A DNA stretch of 64,000 bases from Haloarcula sp. CBA1127 (GCF_001485575.1 NZ_BCNB01000006.1:124001-188000), one strand, 5' to 3'; shown: positions 1 through 8,756, counted from the stretch's first letter. Made by a program: numbers and translations. Notes: generated by a model not told the origin, from the sequence alone.

Positions 1-794
1 ATCAAGCCGATGTCAGCCATCAGGCCAATCCCGAATATTGTAGCCGCGACCGCCATCACTGTCATCGCTGCAATAGAGGTCAACGTCATCGTCACACCGG
101 TTCGCATCGCACGGTACGTCGATTCGTAAAACCCGCCTGAACGTCTGAGAACATGGTTATTCAACAGAATATCCGAGTCGACAGAGTATCCGATCAGCAT
201 GAGAAGCGCTGCGACGATTCCCAGTGAAAGCTTGATTCCAAGAAGGTTCATTATCGCGAGCGGAATCATGATATCGGAAAACGCCGAGATAACGATGGCG
301 ATACTCGGGATAAATGTGCGGAAGAAGGCGAAAGCGAGCAGGCTCATTCCAACGAACGCAACTCCGACACCGATGACTGCGAGACGCTGGTTTTGCCCGC
401 CAAACAGCGGCGATGTCGTTCCGCTCCCCAACAGCGTCAGTTCCGCTGCTGACTGGGCAGCGGACCGAACCGAAGACACGTTGGCCGAATTGTCGAACGT
501 GACGACGTATTGATTCTCGTAGGTGGATTCAGAAGTCGTCGTGATACCCTGCACCGAAAGTACCGGCTCGTCAAATGTGGCTTCGATTTCTTCGTTTGTG
601 AGCGTCGCGTTTGTCCCTACCGTTAATTCCGTCCCGCCAGTGAAGTCGATGCCCCGGTCGACTGGTGCCCCGGTGACAGCCCACCAGCCACCGATGACCG
701 CGAGCGAGAGCGCAAGCACCACCAGCGGAACCGCCACCAACTGGCGGTTCGAATACTGGGTGTAATCGACTTCCGGGACCTCGAACTCGAACAT
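1..794 (-). CDS. secF: Protein-export membrane protein SecF (C-terminal part outside window)
   Basis: Reading leftward from an ATG at 794 gives an open frame to the window edge, about 264 residues beginning MFEFEVPEVDYTQYSNRQLV. It has a first membrane helix near residues 18-40, then the SecF signature VDRGIDFTGGTELTVG, an extracellular segment, and four further helices including the GYSVDSDILLNNHVLR stretch (D-S-D-I-L) typical of SecD/SecF. SecF works with SecD in the cell membrane to help the Sec translocon use the ion gradient. The last ~20-30 residues are cut off. secD usually lies directly downstream, which would be left of this window. An AT-rich box (GGCTTATTCG on the minus strand, ~820-829) sits about 30 nt before the start. 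Confidence 0.93.
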   Translation of the reverse strand, partial: MFEFEVPEVDYTQYSNRQLVAVPLVVLALSLAVIGGWWAVTGAPVDRGIDFTGGTELTVGTNATLTNEEIEATFDEPVLSVQGITTTSESTYENQYVVTFDNSANVSSVRSAAQSAAELTLLGSGTTSPLFGGQNQRLAVIGVGVAFVGMSLLAFAFFRTFIPSIAIVISAFSDIMIPLAIMNLLGIKLSLGIVAALLMLIGYSVDSDILLNNHVLRRSGGFYESTYRAMRTGVTMTLTSIAAMTVMAVAATIFGIGLMADIGL

Positions 795-895
795 GACGGA
801 ACGGTGTGAGACGGGGGCGAATAAGCCTTCTCAATCACTGGCGCTGACATCCGTCGTGCCATACATCTATGGCAGTTTATCACGTATATCTGGGT

Positions 896-1210
896 ATGGC
901 CGAGAGCGCAACCAGGGTCAAACTCTCCTATCCGGCGGACCTCAGCGGCTGGGGCCGCGACAAGATCGACGGCTCGCCGTTCCGCGCGTACCTCCGGAAG
1001 ACACACGACACCGCCGCGCCGGGCGACGTGTGGACGGAGTTCGTCGGCGTCGGCTGCTGTGGCGACACGCTAGATTTCCCGCTTCAGGTCGAGTCAGTCG
1101 AGGGAGGGTCCCGGGTGACCGAGGACACTGCGTTCGTCTACACCGAGCGGGAGGCGTGTGGCATCGCCGGCGGCTGGCAGGTTCAGAGCGCCGCCGGACC
1201 GACCGAATAG
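896..1210 (+). CDS. Conserved haloarchaeal hypothetical protein
   Basis: A 104-residue soluble acidic protein starting MAESATRVKLSYPADLSGWG. I chose ATG 896 because it lies about 20 nt behind an AT-rich box (GTTTATCAC), whereas an upstream in-frame ATG at 869 would add nine unlikely residues. It has two adjacent cysteines (GVGCCGDT) and a further one (EACGIAGG), possibly metal- or redox-related. It is divergent from secF. I do not recognise a biochemical function. Confidence 0.72.
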   Translation: MAESATRVKLSYPADLSGWGRDKIDGSPFRAYLRKTHDTAAPGDVWTEFVGVGCCGDTLDFPLQVESVEGGSRVTEDTAFVYTEREACGIAGGWQVQSAAGPTE

Positions 1211-1236
1211 GAAACGAGAGCGGATGAGAGAACGCG

Positions 1237-1710
1237 TCAGTCCGGCAGGTAGCGCACGCTGACGACGCCCGCTGCGGTCCGAACCTCGACACGGTCGACG
1301 CCGAGCCTGGCCGCCCGCGAGAGGGTCGCCTCGTCCTCGACGACATCCGTCGCAGCCTCGGCCGTCTCGTCTTCCGGGACCGTGAGGACGTGTACCTCGC
1401 CCTCACCAGCGCGTTCGACCGTCGTTAGCTCGCCGGGGGCCTGCTCGGCCGCGATTTCGGTCGTCTGGGCCGTCGGCGCGAGGTCGACCGTCTCGACGGG
1501 AATTGTGCGCCGCTCGGCGACCTCGGTGACGGTGTAGGTGACCTCCATCGGCGGCTCCGGTTCGACCGTCCCCTCCACTACTTCGCCGGCTTCGACGCCG
1601 GGATTGTCAGACAGTGTCAGCACCTGTGAATCCGCGACGTTCCGAAGCGTCGCCGACCCGTCGTCGGCGTTCGTGACAAGAAATGTCCCTTCAATCGCTG
1701 TCATGGACAT
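1237..1710 (-). CDS. Haloarchaeal conserved protein (DUF5812-like)
   Basis: About 157 residues, very acidic, beginning MSMTAIEGTFLVTNADDGSA. The second methionine (1704) is an equally good start. The N-terminal ~60 residues look like a small beta domain (EGTFLVTNADDGSATLRNV, then EVVEGTVEPEPPMEVTY), resembling the family I remember as DUF5812. The C-terminus ends in a basic patch (RVEVRTAAGVVSVRYLPD) after a stretch rich in Glu and Ala. No membrane segment or known catalytic motif is visible. It stands alone between the preceding rightward gene and a leftward membrane protein. Confidence 0.7.
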   Translation of the reverse strand: MSMTAIEGTFLVTNADDGSATLRNVADSQVLTLSDNPGVEAGEVVEGTVEPEPPMEVTYTVTEVAERRTIPVETVDLAPTAQTTEIAAEQAPGELTTVERAGEGEVHVLTVPEDETAEAATDVVEDEATLSRAARLGVDRVEVRTAAGVVSVRYLPD

Positions 1711-1799
1711 ACGTTCGTGGCGGGCGTTCTTGCCCGTTTCGACCCGGGAACGGGCTGGAGTGGGATGCCGTAAGAGTGGACAGCCGTGGACTGGCGGTC

Positions 1800-2345
1800 C
1801 TACTTCAGCAGCCGGTGAGTCAGATATATCCCCAGCGTCGCGAGAATCGGCGGGGCAACGCCGGCAATCGGCGGCAGCGAGTAGAAGAACCCGACGACAG
1901 CGCTCTGTGTCGGCTCGCGAAGCTCCGCCGGAGCGGAGGTCAACAGCGCGAGGTATATCGACCCGATGAACAGGAACGCCGAAAGGGCGAGAGCGCGGTC
2001 GTAGGCGACCGAGGATGCGGTCCGTCGATGGCGGCGCGCGACGGAGAGCACTGGGGCTAGTAGCGGCGCGACGAGCAACAGTCCGACGAACAGGAAGAAG
2101 CTCCGGGAGAAGGTGAACGTCCCGCCGCGGACGCTGCCGGTTTCGGCGAGTTGCGTTATCAGCCCGAACGAGAACACGAGCGTAATCGCCACGGACAGCA
2201 ACAACGCGACCGGAACGTAGGCTTTGAACAGCAACGAGTCACTAGCCCGGAACGCGTACGGGAACGCGCCGGGGAGCCCGTTGTACGGTTCGGGCTTGTC
2301 GTCGGCGTCGGCTGTGACGGACTGCTCTGCCGTCGCGTCTGTCAT
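1800..2345 (-). CDS. Four-helix integral membrane protein, function unknown
   Basis: A 181-residue protein with an acidic, soluble N-terminus of about 40 residues and then four hydrophobic helices, roughly at residues 43-63, 80-103, 115-137 and 146-170. Short basic loops (SVARRHRRTAS, THRLLK) suggest a cytoplasmic C-terminus by the positive-inside rule. Yip1-like or DUF-type haloarchaeal membrane proteins look similar, but no family motif is clear. It is divergent from pgi with about 120 bp between starts. Confidence 0.68.
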   Translation of the reverse strand: MTDATAEQSVTADADDKPEPYNGLPGAFPYAFRASDSLLFKAYVPVALLLSVAITLVFSFGLITQLAETGSVRGGTFTFSRSFFLFVGLLLVAPLLAPVLSVARRHRRTASSVAYDRALALSAFLFIGSIYLALLTSAPAELREPTQSAVVGFFYSLPPIAGVAPPILATLGIYLTHRLLK

Positions 2346-2467
2346 ACCTGTGGCTTAGGCGAGCGCGTGGTTAAGCGCGGTGTTGTCCGGCCAGCGGTGA
2401 CAACGGAGTCACGTCTGCTGCCATGCCGTCCGGGAGTTGTTTGTACCCGCCCATCGACACCTCCAGT

Positions 2468-3778
2468 ATGCACGTCGATATCGGAGCCGCGCTTGCCAGT
2501 GCCGCCGACCCGGGCGTCGAGCGAGCGATGCTTGACGACTTGGACGAGCGGGTGGCTGCGGCCCACGAGCGAATCGAGCAGGGGCGGGACGACGACGAGT
2601 TCGGCTACGCGTCGCTGAACCTCCCCGAAGCAACCGACGCCGAGACCATCTACGATGCCGTCGCGCCGGTCGCCGACGCCGAATCGGTCATCACCGTCGG
2701 CATCGGCGGCTCCGCGCTGGGGGCGAAAACCATCACCGAGGCGCTGGCTGAGGACCCAGGCAATCACGTCGTTCTGGACAACGTCGACCCGGAGCACGTC
2801 CGGCGGACGCTCGATGGCCTCTCGCTTGCCGACACCGCTATCAACGTCGTCTCCCGTTCGGGGACGACGGCCGAGACGCTGGCGAACTTCCTCGTTGTCC
2901 GCGAGGCCTACGAGGACCGCGGCGTCGACTGGACCGAGCGCATCGTCGTCACGACCGGCGAGTCCGGCCCGCTCCGGGCGCTCGCCGACAAGCACGACCT
3001 CCCGACGCTGCCGGTTCCCGAGGGCGTTCCGGGCCGCTTCAGCGCGCTGTCGGCGGTCGGGCTCGTCCCGCCAGCCATCCTCGGCATCGACATCGAGGGG
3101 CTGCTTGCCGGCGGTCAGCAAGGGGCTGACGACCTCGCGCCGTCGCTGTATGACTCGCCGGCCTACGCCTACGGTGCGATGGCCTACGCGCTCGAAGAGG
3201 CGGGCGCGACGGTCAACGCCGTCATGCCCTACGCCGAGCGACTGGAGTCCTTCGGCGAGTGGTTCGCACAGCTCTGGGCCGAGAGTCTGGGTAAGGACGG
3301 GCGGGGCCAGACGCCGGCGCGAGCGCTGGGCGCGACTGACCAGCACTCCCAACTCCAGTTGTACCGCGCCGGCCATCGGGACAAAGTCATCACGTTCGTC
3401 CGACCGCGCGAGCGTGCCGACGTAGCGATTCCCGACCCGGACCACGAAGACCTGTCGTATCTTGCCGGAACCGACCTCGGCGGTCTCATCGACGCCGAGT
3501 ACGAGGCGACGGTAGCGAGCCTGCCGGCGGCTGACCGGCCAGCGCTGGAAGTCGAAATCGACCGCCTCGACGCCGAAAGCGTCGGCGAATTGCTGTACGC
3601 GATGGAGGCCGCCTGCGTCCTCGTCGGCGAACTCGCGGACGTAGAGACGTTCACCCAGCCGGCCGTCGAGTGGGGCAAAAACGCCACGCGGGCACTCATC
3701 CGCGGCGAAGCGACGGACGAGACGGCGGTAATCGACGAGCGCGAGCGACTGCGGATCGGCGAAACGGAGTCCCTTTAG
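2468..3778 (+). CDS. pgi: Glucose-6-phosphate isomerase
   Basis: A 436-residue enzyme interconverting glucose 6-phosphate and fructose 6-phosphate in the cytoplasm. It belongs to the classical PGI superfamily, not the cupin type found in some archaea. Sugar-phosphate-isomerase motifs are visible: GIGGSALGAK near residue 77, SRSGTTAETLANF near 125, and the later QLWAESLGKDGRGQTP and DQHSQLQLY stretches. The start MHVDIGAALASA (ATG 2468) is preferred over an upstream ATG at 2423, which would add residues not typical of the family. In haloarchaea it serves gluconeogenesis and the semi-phosphorylative Entner-Doudoroff side reactions. Confidence 0.93.
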   Translation: MHVDIGAALASAADPGVERAMLDDLDERVAAAHERIEQGRDDDEFGYASLNLPEATDAETIYDAVAPVADAESVITVGIGGSALGAKTITEALAEDPGNHVVLDNVDPEHVRRTLDGLSLADTAINVVSRSGTTAETLANFLVVREAYEDRGVDWTERIVVTTGESGPLRALADKHDLPTLPVPEGVPGRFSALSAVGLVPPAILGIDIEGLLAGGQQGADDLAPSLYDSPAYAYGAMAYALEEAGATVNAVMPYAERLESFGEWFAQLWAESLGKDGRGQTPARALGATDQHSQLQLYRAGHRDKVITFVRPRERADVAIPDPDHEDLSYLAGTDLGGLIDAEYEATVASLPAADRPALEVEIDRLDAESVGELLYAMEAACVLVGELADVETFTQPAVEWGKNATRALIRGEATDETAVIDERERLRIGETESL

Positions 3779-3801
3779 GCCGGCGCAACGGACTGCCGAT
3801 A

Positions 3802-4944
3802 ATGGACGATACCGCCGCGAACTGGGGTGTTCTCGTTGCTGGCCTCGGTCTCGTCGTACTCGTCGCTACAGAAACTGGCGTCGTTGGCTGGATGACACCG
3901 GCGACAACGGTCGGCCCAGTCACCGCCCGACAGGTCGCCGCTGCCGGCTTTGTCGTCGCCGCACTCGCCTTCTCACTCGTCCGTCATGGCGCACTCGACC
4001 GCAGACAGGCGGGTCTGGGCGCAGCAGGCGCGAGCATCGTCGCAACCCTCGCGACGCTCATCGCCTTCTTCGGGCCGGAGTTCCGTACTGGCGTCGAGGC
4101 GACCGTCGGCATCGCTGTGTATCTCACAGTGCTGGCCGGGGGTCTGACGGTTGCGCTGGGCTGGGCGCTGGCGACCGGCGTCCCGAACGACCGGCTGTAC
4201 ACGGTCGCCAGAGCGCTCTCAGTCGCGACGGGAATCGGGCTGGTCGGCTTCCTCGTGGGCACGGTGTTCGCCCAGTTCGTCGTTCTCGGGGTCGCGGCCG
4301 CAGGGCTTGTCAGCGCCACGGCGCTGGAAGGCGGGACTGTCACCGGCCCCGCGTATGTTACGCTCACTATCGGTCTCGGCGTCGGCTTCGTCGGCTTTGG
4401 GGCAGCCGTCGCCAGCCGACTAGACCGGACCTGGGCCGATCTGGATCTAGAACTACCCAGTCTCCGTGACATCGGCTACAGCGTCGGCGGCGTCGTCGTC
4501 CTCATGGTCGCGCTGTTTGGCTTCAGTTACATCATTCAGACGCTCGGGCTGGAAGCCGCGCGGAGCAGCGTCGAAGAACTGGCCCGCGAAGACCCGTCGT
4601 TCCTGCTCGTGATGGTCCCGCTCGCGTTTTTGACTATCGCACCGAGCGAGGAGTTCATTTACCGGAACCTCATCCAGAAGTACCTCTACGATGATTTCGG
4701 TGAATTCCAGGCGATTGTACTCACCAGCGCTGTCTTCGGCGTCGTCCACTTCGGACAGTACGCCGCCGGGACGCCGACACAGACCGTCCTCTCGCTACTG
4801 CTAGTGTTCGTCCTCTCGACGCTGCTGGGCCTGAGCTATCTCAAGACCGAGAACCTGCTCGTGCCCATCTTTATTCACGGGGCGTTCAACGCCATCCAGT
4901 TTCTCACATTGTACATCGAGATTACAGGAAATCCGGCAATCTGA
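3802..4944 (+). CDS. CPBP family intramembrane metalloprotease
   Basis: A 380-residue polytopic membrane protein with about nine helices. The CPBP/Rce1 (CAAX protease and bacteriocin-processing) core is in the C-terminal third: EEFIYRNLIQKYL near residue 282, HFGQY near 315 and HGAFNAIQ near 358, giving the Glu-Glu and two His that make the membrane-buried active site. The N-terminal ~220 residues are extra helices without motifs. The start MDDTAANWGVLV follows pgi by 23 bp, so the two may be co-transcribed. The substrate is unknown. Archaeal homologues are linked to protein processing, not prenylation. Confidence 0.85.
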   Translation: MDDTAANWGVLVAGLGLVVLVATETGVVGWMTPATTVGPVTARQVAAAGFVVAALAFSLVRHGALDRRQAGLGAAGASIVATLATLIAFFGPEFRTGVEATVGIAVYLTVLAGGLTVALGWALATGVPNDRLYTVARALSVATGIGLVGFLVGTVFAQFVVLGVAAAGLVSATALEGGTVTGPAYVTLTIGLGVGFVGFGAAVASRLDRTWADLDLELPSLRDIGYSVGGVVVLMVALFGFSYIIQTLGLEAARSSVEELAREDPSFLLVMVPLAFLTIAPSEEFIYRNLIQKYLYDDFGEFQAIVLTSAVFGVVHFGQYAAGTPTQTVLSLLLVFVLSTLLGLSYLKTENLLVPIFIHGAFNAIQFLTLYIEITGNPAI

Positions 4945-4945
4945 G

Positions 4946-4967
4946 CCGTCAGACCGCTGTCTGACGG
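4946..4967. promoter_or_regulatory. Perfect 9-bp stem hairpin between CPBP gene and next promoter
   Basis: CCGTCAGAC at 4946-4954 and GTCTGACGG at 4959-4967 form a perfect inverted repeat with a CGCT loop. It begins one base after the CPBP stop codon and ends just before an AT-rich box (TATTTATG, ~4969-4976) of the next small gene. It could end the upstream transcript or act as an operator for the downstream gene. The lack of a T-run favours a protein-binding site. Confidence 0.55.
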
Positions 4968-5000
4968 GTATTTATGCGACCAACCGTTGTATGCGATGGC

Positions 5001-5147
5001 ATGGCTCGGCGGTTCACCATCGTCTGTGATGACGATCAAGCGCGGATTATCGAAACGCTTGCGCGGCGCTACGGCATCACAGAGGAGGAAGTGCTGTCGC
5101 AGCTAGTCGACCTTGGGCTCGAAGCCCGGGACGAACAGACCGTCTAA
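5001..5147 (+). CDS. Small CopG/ribbon-helix-helix-like protein
   Basis: A 48-residue reading frame too short for usual cut-offs: MARRFTIVCDDDQARIIETL, then RRYGITEEEVLSQLVDLGLE. The pattern of a short beta strand (RRFTIVCDDD) followed by two helices with a conserved turn (YGITEEEVLSQL) fits a ribbon-helix-helix DNA-binding fold. It has its own TATA-like box about 28 nt upstream and a perfect palindrome next to that, suggesting autoregulation. Its stop overlaps the convergent nob1 stop by 4 bp. Confidence 0.62.
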   Translation: MARRFTIVCDDDQARIIETLARRYGITEEEVLSQLVDLGLEARDEQTV

Positions 5148-5602
5148 GCCGGGTTTTTCCGCGAAAGCGAGCTCCCACAGATGGGACAGCGGTCGCGATT
5201 CTCGTCGAACTCACGGCCGCAGCCGGCACACTGGAACAGCCACTCCCGCTGTTCGGAAATCCCTTCACGGGCGATGACTTCGACCGCCACGTCGAGTTTC
5301 TCCGCGACGTTTTGCATCGCGTAATCGTCCGTGACGAGGCGGCTGTCAAGTTCGAACGCGGCTGCGATCAGCCGGATATCGGTTTCCGAGAGTTCCGCGA
5401 GGTCACCAGTTTCGCTGGCGGCGCGCTCGATGCGCTCAACAGTGTTGTCCTCGGGAATGTGAAGGTGCATCCCAGAACCTTCGAGCGCGTCGAAGCGATA
5501 GGCGGCCTCGTCCTCTAGTTCCTCTCTGACGAGCGGAATCGTTGCTATCTGCTCGTCGGTGTGATACTCGTTGATAAATGCCGAGGAGTCAAGAACGTAC
5601 AT
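5144..5602 (-). CDS. nob1: Endoribonuclease Nob1 (PIN domain plus zinc ribbon)
   Basis: A 152-residue protein. Residues 1-115 are a PIN nuclease domain (MYVLDSSAFI at the start, LSETDIRLIAAAFELD, LVTDDYAMQNVA) with the acidic residues that bind catalytic metal. Residues ~122-146 are a zinc ribbon with CAGC and CPIC pairs. This arrangement is that of Nob1, which makes the final cut at the 3' end of 16S rRNA during small-subunit maturation. It follows the PRC-barrel gene with no gap, so the two form an operon. Confidence 0.93.
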   Translation of the reverse strand: MYVLDSSAFINEYHTDEQIATIPLVREELEDEAAYRFDALEGSGMHLHIPEDNTVERIERAASETGDLAELSETDIRLIAAAFELDSRLVTDDYAMQNVAEKLDVAVEVIAREGISEQREWLFQCAGCGREFDENRDRCPICGSSLSRKNPA

Positions 5603-5842
5603 CTAGCGTTTGACGATCATGTGGTCTTTCACTGCCTTGACCCGCTCAACCGGGACAAGCAGGCGGCCCTGATCGCTGTACTCGAAGTTCGTGTTGCGGA
5701 GCGACTCCGCGGGGTCAATAACGAGGTTGTGCAACGCGCCCGAGGAGAAGTCCATCGTGATATTGTAGAGACTGCCGATCTCCGCGCCGTCAGTCCCCAT
5801 CACGTCTTTCCCCGACAGGTTTTCTGCGAGTATTGCAGCCAT
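5603..5842 (-). CDS. PRC-barrel domain protein
   Basis: A 79-residue single-domain protein, MAAILAENLSGKDVMGTDGA. The pattern GKDVMGTDGAEIGSLYNITMDFSSG and later GRLLVPVERVKAVKDHMIV is the PRC-barrel fold, found in RimM (ribosome maturation) and photosynthetic reaction centre H subunits. Small archaeal PRC-barrel proteins often sit beside ribosome or RNA genes. The immediate coupling to nob1 (start codon of nob1 follows its stop) suggests a role in ribosome maturation. Confidence 0.85.
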   Translation of the reverse strand: MAAILAENLSGKDVMGTDGAEIGSLYNITMDFSSGALHNLVIDPAESLRNTNFEYSDQGRLLVPVERVKAVKDHMIVKR

Positions 5843-6036
5843 ACCCCTTTGTTCCGAACGAGGTTACATAAACGCCACGGGGATGTCCGACGAGAAAACG
5901 ATGGTCGCTGACAGCGACGGTCACGGATAGAAACCATGCGTCAGCAAGTGTCGGTTCACCGGTGGTGCCGTTCTGTGCCCAAGGGCGCACGGTCACAGGA
6001 CAGCAGTCATAAGCGACAGGCATCCCAGGAGTACGC

Positions 6037-6591
6037 ATGGACCGAAACAGGCGTCAGTTTCTCGGCGCGCTCACGGCCGTCGTTACCGGAGCTGCCGCGG
6101 GCTGTAGTGGTGGCGACAACGGTGAACCATCCCCAACAGCGACGGCCACCGCTACGCAAGTATCAACCCGCACTGCGACAGCAACGCCGACTGATTCGGT
6201 GACGACCTCAACGGAGACCGCCACCCCAACCGAAACGCCAACACCGACTGAGACTGCAACTTCAACCGAAACGCCGACCGCCACTGGAACGCCGGTGGAC
6301 GCCGAGCAGGAGGTCGCCGTCGCGCCGGGAAGCTTCAGTTTCGACCCGGAAACGTTCGAGGTCCCTGTCGGAAGCACCGTGCTGTGGGTCTGGGAGGCCG
6401 GCGGCCACAACGTCAAGCCGACTGCGACGCCGTCCGGTAGCGACTGGTCCGGGACGCCCGGGGACGATGGGAAGACGTACAGTTCGGGCTACGAGTACGC
6501 CTACACGTTCGAGGTCCCCGGCGAGTACGAGTACCACTGCGTCCCCCACCAAAGCGTGGGCATGACGGGGTCGTTCACTGTAACCGAGTGA
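6037..6591 (+). CDS. Halocyanin-type blue copper lipoprotein
   Basis: A 184-residue exported electron carrier. The N-terminus has a twin-arginine motif (RNRRQFLGAL) and a lipobox ending AAGC at residue ~22, so it is probably exported folded by Tat and lipid-anchored. Residues ~28-92 are a Thr/Pro/Glu-rich linker, likely glycosylated. Residues ~95-184 are a plastocyanin-like cupredoxin with copper ligands His (AGGHNV) and Cys, His and Met in HCVPHQSVGM. Family members pass electrons at the outer membrane face to terminal oxidases. An AT-rich box (TCATAAGC) lies about 30 nt upstream. Confidence 0.92.
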   Translation: MDRNRRQFLGALTAVVTGAAAGCSGGDNGEPSPTATATATQVSTRTATATPTDSVTTSTETATPTETPTPTETATSTETPTATGTPVDAEQEVAVAPGSFSFDPETFEVPVGSTVLWVWEAGGHNVKPTATPSGSDWSGTPGDDGKTYSSGYEYAYTFEVPGEYEYHCVPHQSVGMTGSFTVTE

Positions 6592-6685
6592 CGCCCGTTT
6601 AGCCCCACGTTCGGTTGCGTGCGTTTGATGACGACGAACTTAACTGCCACCGACGACTCGGTTCTGACAACTTCTGGAGCCATCT

Positions 6686-8491
6686 ATGTCTGACACGGAC
6701 CCCACAACAGCCACCGACGACACCCTGCGGACGCCCATCGTCGCCGTTCTGGGCCACGTCGACCACGGGAAGACGAGCCTGCTCGACAAGATCCGTGGTT
6801 CGGCCGTCACTGCCGGCGAATCGGGCGCGATTACACAGCACATCGGCGCGACCGCCGTCCCGCTGGACGTGATTTCGGAGATCGCCGGCGATCTGGTCGA
6901 CCCAACGGACTTCGACCTGCCCGGCCTGCTGTTCATCGACACGCCAGGCCACCACTCCTTCTCGACGCTCCGTTCCCGCGGTGGCGCGCTCGCCGACATC
7001 GCCATCCTCGTCGTCGATGTCAACGACGGCTTCCAGCCCCAGACGCTGGAGGCCATTGACATCCTCAAGCGAACCCAGACGCCGTTTATCGTTGCCGCAA
7101 ACAAGATCGACACCGTCCCGGGCTGGAACCCCAATGAGGGGCAACCAGTCCAGCAGACGATGGACGCACAGTCCGACCGCGTGCAGTCCGACCTCAACGA
7201 GAAGCTGTACGAGATTATCGGCGAACTCTCGGACAACGGCTTCTCGGCTGACATGTACTGGCGCGTCCAGAACTTCCAGGCCAATATCGGCGTCGTGCCG
7301 GTCTCGGCCGAAACGAGCGAGGGTATCCCCGACCTGCTGACGGTGATGATGGGGCTGTCCCAGCGGTACATGAAAGAGGAGATGGAAATCGACACCAGCG
7401 GTCCCGGTGTCGGGACTGTCCTCGAAGTGAAAGACACCCAGGGGTTCGGGACGACGCTTGACGCCATCATCTACGACGGGACCATCCGCAACGACGATAC
7501 CATCGTCGTCGGCGGGCTGCAAGGGCCGATTATCACTGACGTGCGCGCCCTGCTCCGTCCGCGTCCGCTCGAAGAGATCCGGACCGAACAGGAGTTCGAG
7601 CAGGTCGACCAGGTCGCCGCCGCCGACGGTGTCAAAATCGCCGCGCCGGACCTCGGCGACGCGATGGCCGGCGCGCCGATCCGCGTCATCCGCGACCGCG
7701 ACCGCAGCGAGGTCATCGCTGAGGTGGAGGAGGAACTCGCCGAAATCGAGGTGACGACCCAGGAAGAAGGGGTCGTCATCAAGGCCGACACGCTCGGGTC
7801 GCTGGAGGCTCTCTCCAGTACGCTCGAAGAGGAAGAAATCCCGGTGATGCGGGCCGAAGTGGGCGCGGTCGCACCGCGGGACGTGCGAGTCGCCGAAACC
7901 GCCGGCGAGCCAACCAATCAGGCGATTCTGGCGTTCAGCGTCGAAGTGCTCGATGACGCGCGGGACCTCGCCGAACAGGAGGACGTGGAACTGTTCGAGG
8001 ACGACGTCATCTACCAACTCGTGGAGTCCTACGATGACCACGTCACCGCCATCGAGGAGGCCCAGCAGGAGCAGATTCTGGAGAACATCACGCGTCCCGC
8101 GAAGTTCCGGATTCTGCAGGACCACACCTTCCGCCAGTCCGATCCCGCCGTCGTCGGCGTCGAAATCCTCTCCGGTGAGCTCCGCCGGAACGTCAACGTC
8201 ATTAGGTGGGACGGCGGCGAAGCGAACCGCGTCGGGACCCTCAAAACGATTCAGGACGAGGGCGAGGACGTCGACTCGGCCCGTGCCGGTGAGCGCATGG
8301 CCGTCTCGATTCAGGGGCCGACCGTCGGCCGCCAGATCGAGGAAGGCGACGACCTCTGGGTCGAAATCCCCGAAAAGCACGCGAAGATTCTCGAACAGGA
8401 ACTCAAGGAAGACATCTCTGTCGACGAGCGCGAAGCGCTGTCGATGTTCCTAGAGAAACACCGGAACCGCGACCCCTTCTGGGGCAAATAG
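6686..8491 (+). CDS. infB: Translation initiation factor IF-2 (aIF5B)
   Basis: A 601-residue GTPase promoting ribosomal subunit joining with initiator tRNA. G-domain motifs are clear: GHVDHGKTSLLD (P-loop) near residue 20, DTPGHHSF near 83, NKID near 139. The rest holds the beta-barrel domain II, the domain III segment after residue ~370 and the C-terminal initiator-tRNA-binding barrel. The length matches archaeal/eukaryotic aIF5B without the long N-terminal extension of bacterial IF-2. It is a single gene after the halocyanin, with a short AT-rich box (AACTTAACTG) ~40 nt upstream. Confidence 0.96.
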   Translation: MSDTDPTTATDDTLRTPIVAVLGHVDHGKTSLLDKIRGSAVTAGESGAITQHIGATAVPLDVISEIAGDLVDPTDFDLPGLLFIDTPGHHSFSTLRSRGGALADIAILVVDVNDGFQPQTLEAIDILKRTQTPFIVAANKIDTVPGWNPNEGQPVQQTMDAQSDRVQSDLNEKLYEIIGELSDNGFSADMYWRVQNFQANIGVVPVSAETSEGIPDLLTVMMGLSQRYMKEEMEIDTSGPGVGTVLEVKDTQGFGTTLDAIIYDGTIRNDDTIVVGGLQGPIITDVRALLRPRPLEEIRTEQEFEQVDQVAAADGVKIAAPDLGDAMAGAPIRVIRDRDRSEVIAEVEEELAEIEVTTQEEGVVIKADTLGSLEALSSTLEEEEIPVMRAEVGAVAPRDVRVAETAGEPTNQAILAFSVEVLDDARDLAEQEDVELFEDDVIYQLVESYDDHVTAIEEAQQEQILENITRPAKFRILQDHTFRQSDPAVVGVEILSGELRRNVNVIRWDGGEANRVGTLKTIQDEGEDVDSARAGERMAVSIQGPTVGRQIEEGDDLWVEIPEKHAKILEQELKEDISVDEREALSMFLEKHRNRDPFWGK

Positions 8492-8540
8492 GCGGTACTC
8501 AGTGCGCTGTTTGCGCGAGTAATAATATTTAATTAGGAGG

Positions 8541-8560
8541 CGTGTCTCCGTACAGACACG
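8541..8560. promoter_or_regulatory. 7-bp inverted repeat abutting a start codon
   Basis: CGTGTCT (8541-8547) and AGACACG (8554-8560) form a perfect inverted repeat with a 6-nt loop, ending two bases before the ATG at 8562. It follows an AGGAGG ribosome-binding sequence (8535-8540) and an AT-rich box (8522-8534). Either an operator over the transcription start or an mRNA hairpin that masks the start codon is possible. Confidence 0.5.
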
Positions 8561-8561
8561 A

Positions 8562-8756
8562 ATGACCGGGTCCCCCACAATGCCCGACCTCGTGCTTGCC
8601 AGCATCGCCCTCTCGATGCTGCTGGCGTCGCTCGGTGCCGTGGTTACTTCGCTTAGTTTCGTCACGGCGCTGAGTGCCGGCAGCCTCCCGGCGACCGGCT
8701 CCATCGGCTACGCGCTGTTTTACAATCCGCCGGTCCCGGACGGACGACGCTCCTGA
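8562..8756 (+). CDS. Small single-helix membrane protein
   Basis: A 64-residue protein, MTGSPTMPDLVLASIALSML, with one hydrophobic stretch (residues ~8-40) and a polar proline-rich tail (FYNPPVPDGRRS). A second start at 8580 is possible. An AGGAGG sequence ~21 nt before the ATG is unusually strong for a haloarchaeon. No family is recognised. The dedicated promoter and the inverted repeat make a real gene more likely than chance. Confidence 0.5.
   Translation: MTGSPTMPDLVLASIALSMLLASLGAVVTSLSFVTALSAGSLPATGSIGYALFYNPPVPDGRRS

Noticed and set aside
6130-6300. Periodic ACCGAAACGCCAACACCGACT-like repeats looked like a short repeat array
   Set aside because: They encode the Thr/Pro/Glu linker of the halocyanin in frame, without spacers of constant length, so not a CRISPR array.
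6599-8380. 593-residue leftward reading frame opposite IF-2
   Set aside because: It is a mirror of the high-GC infB codons. The rightward frame has all GTPase motifs, and the leftward product has no recognisable domain.
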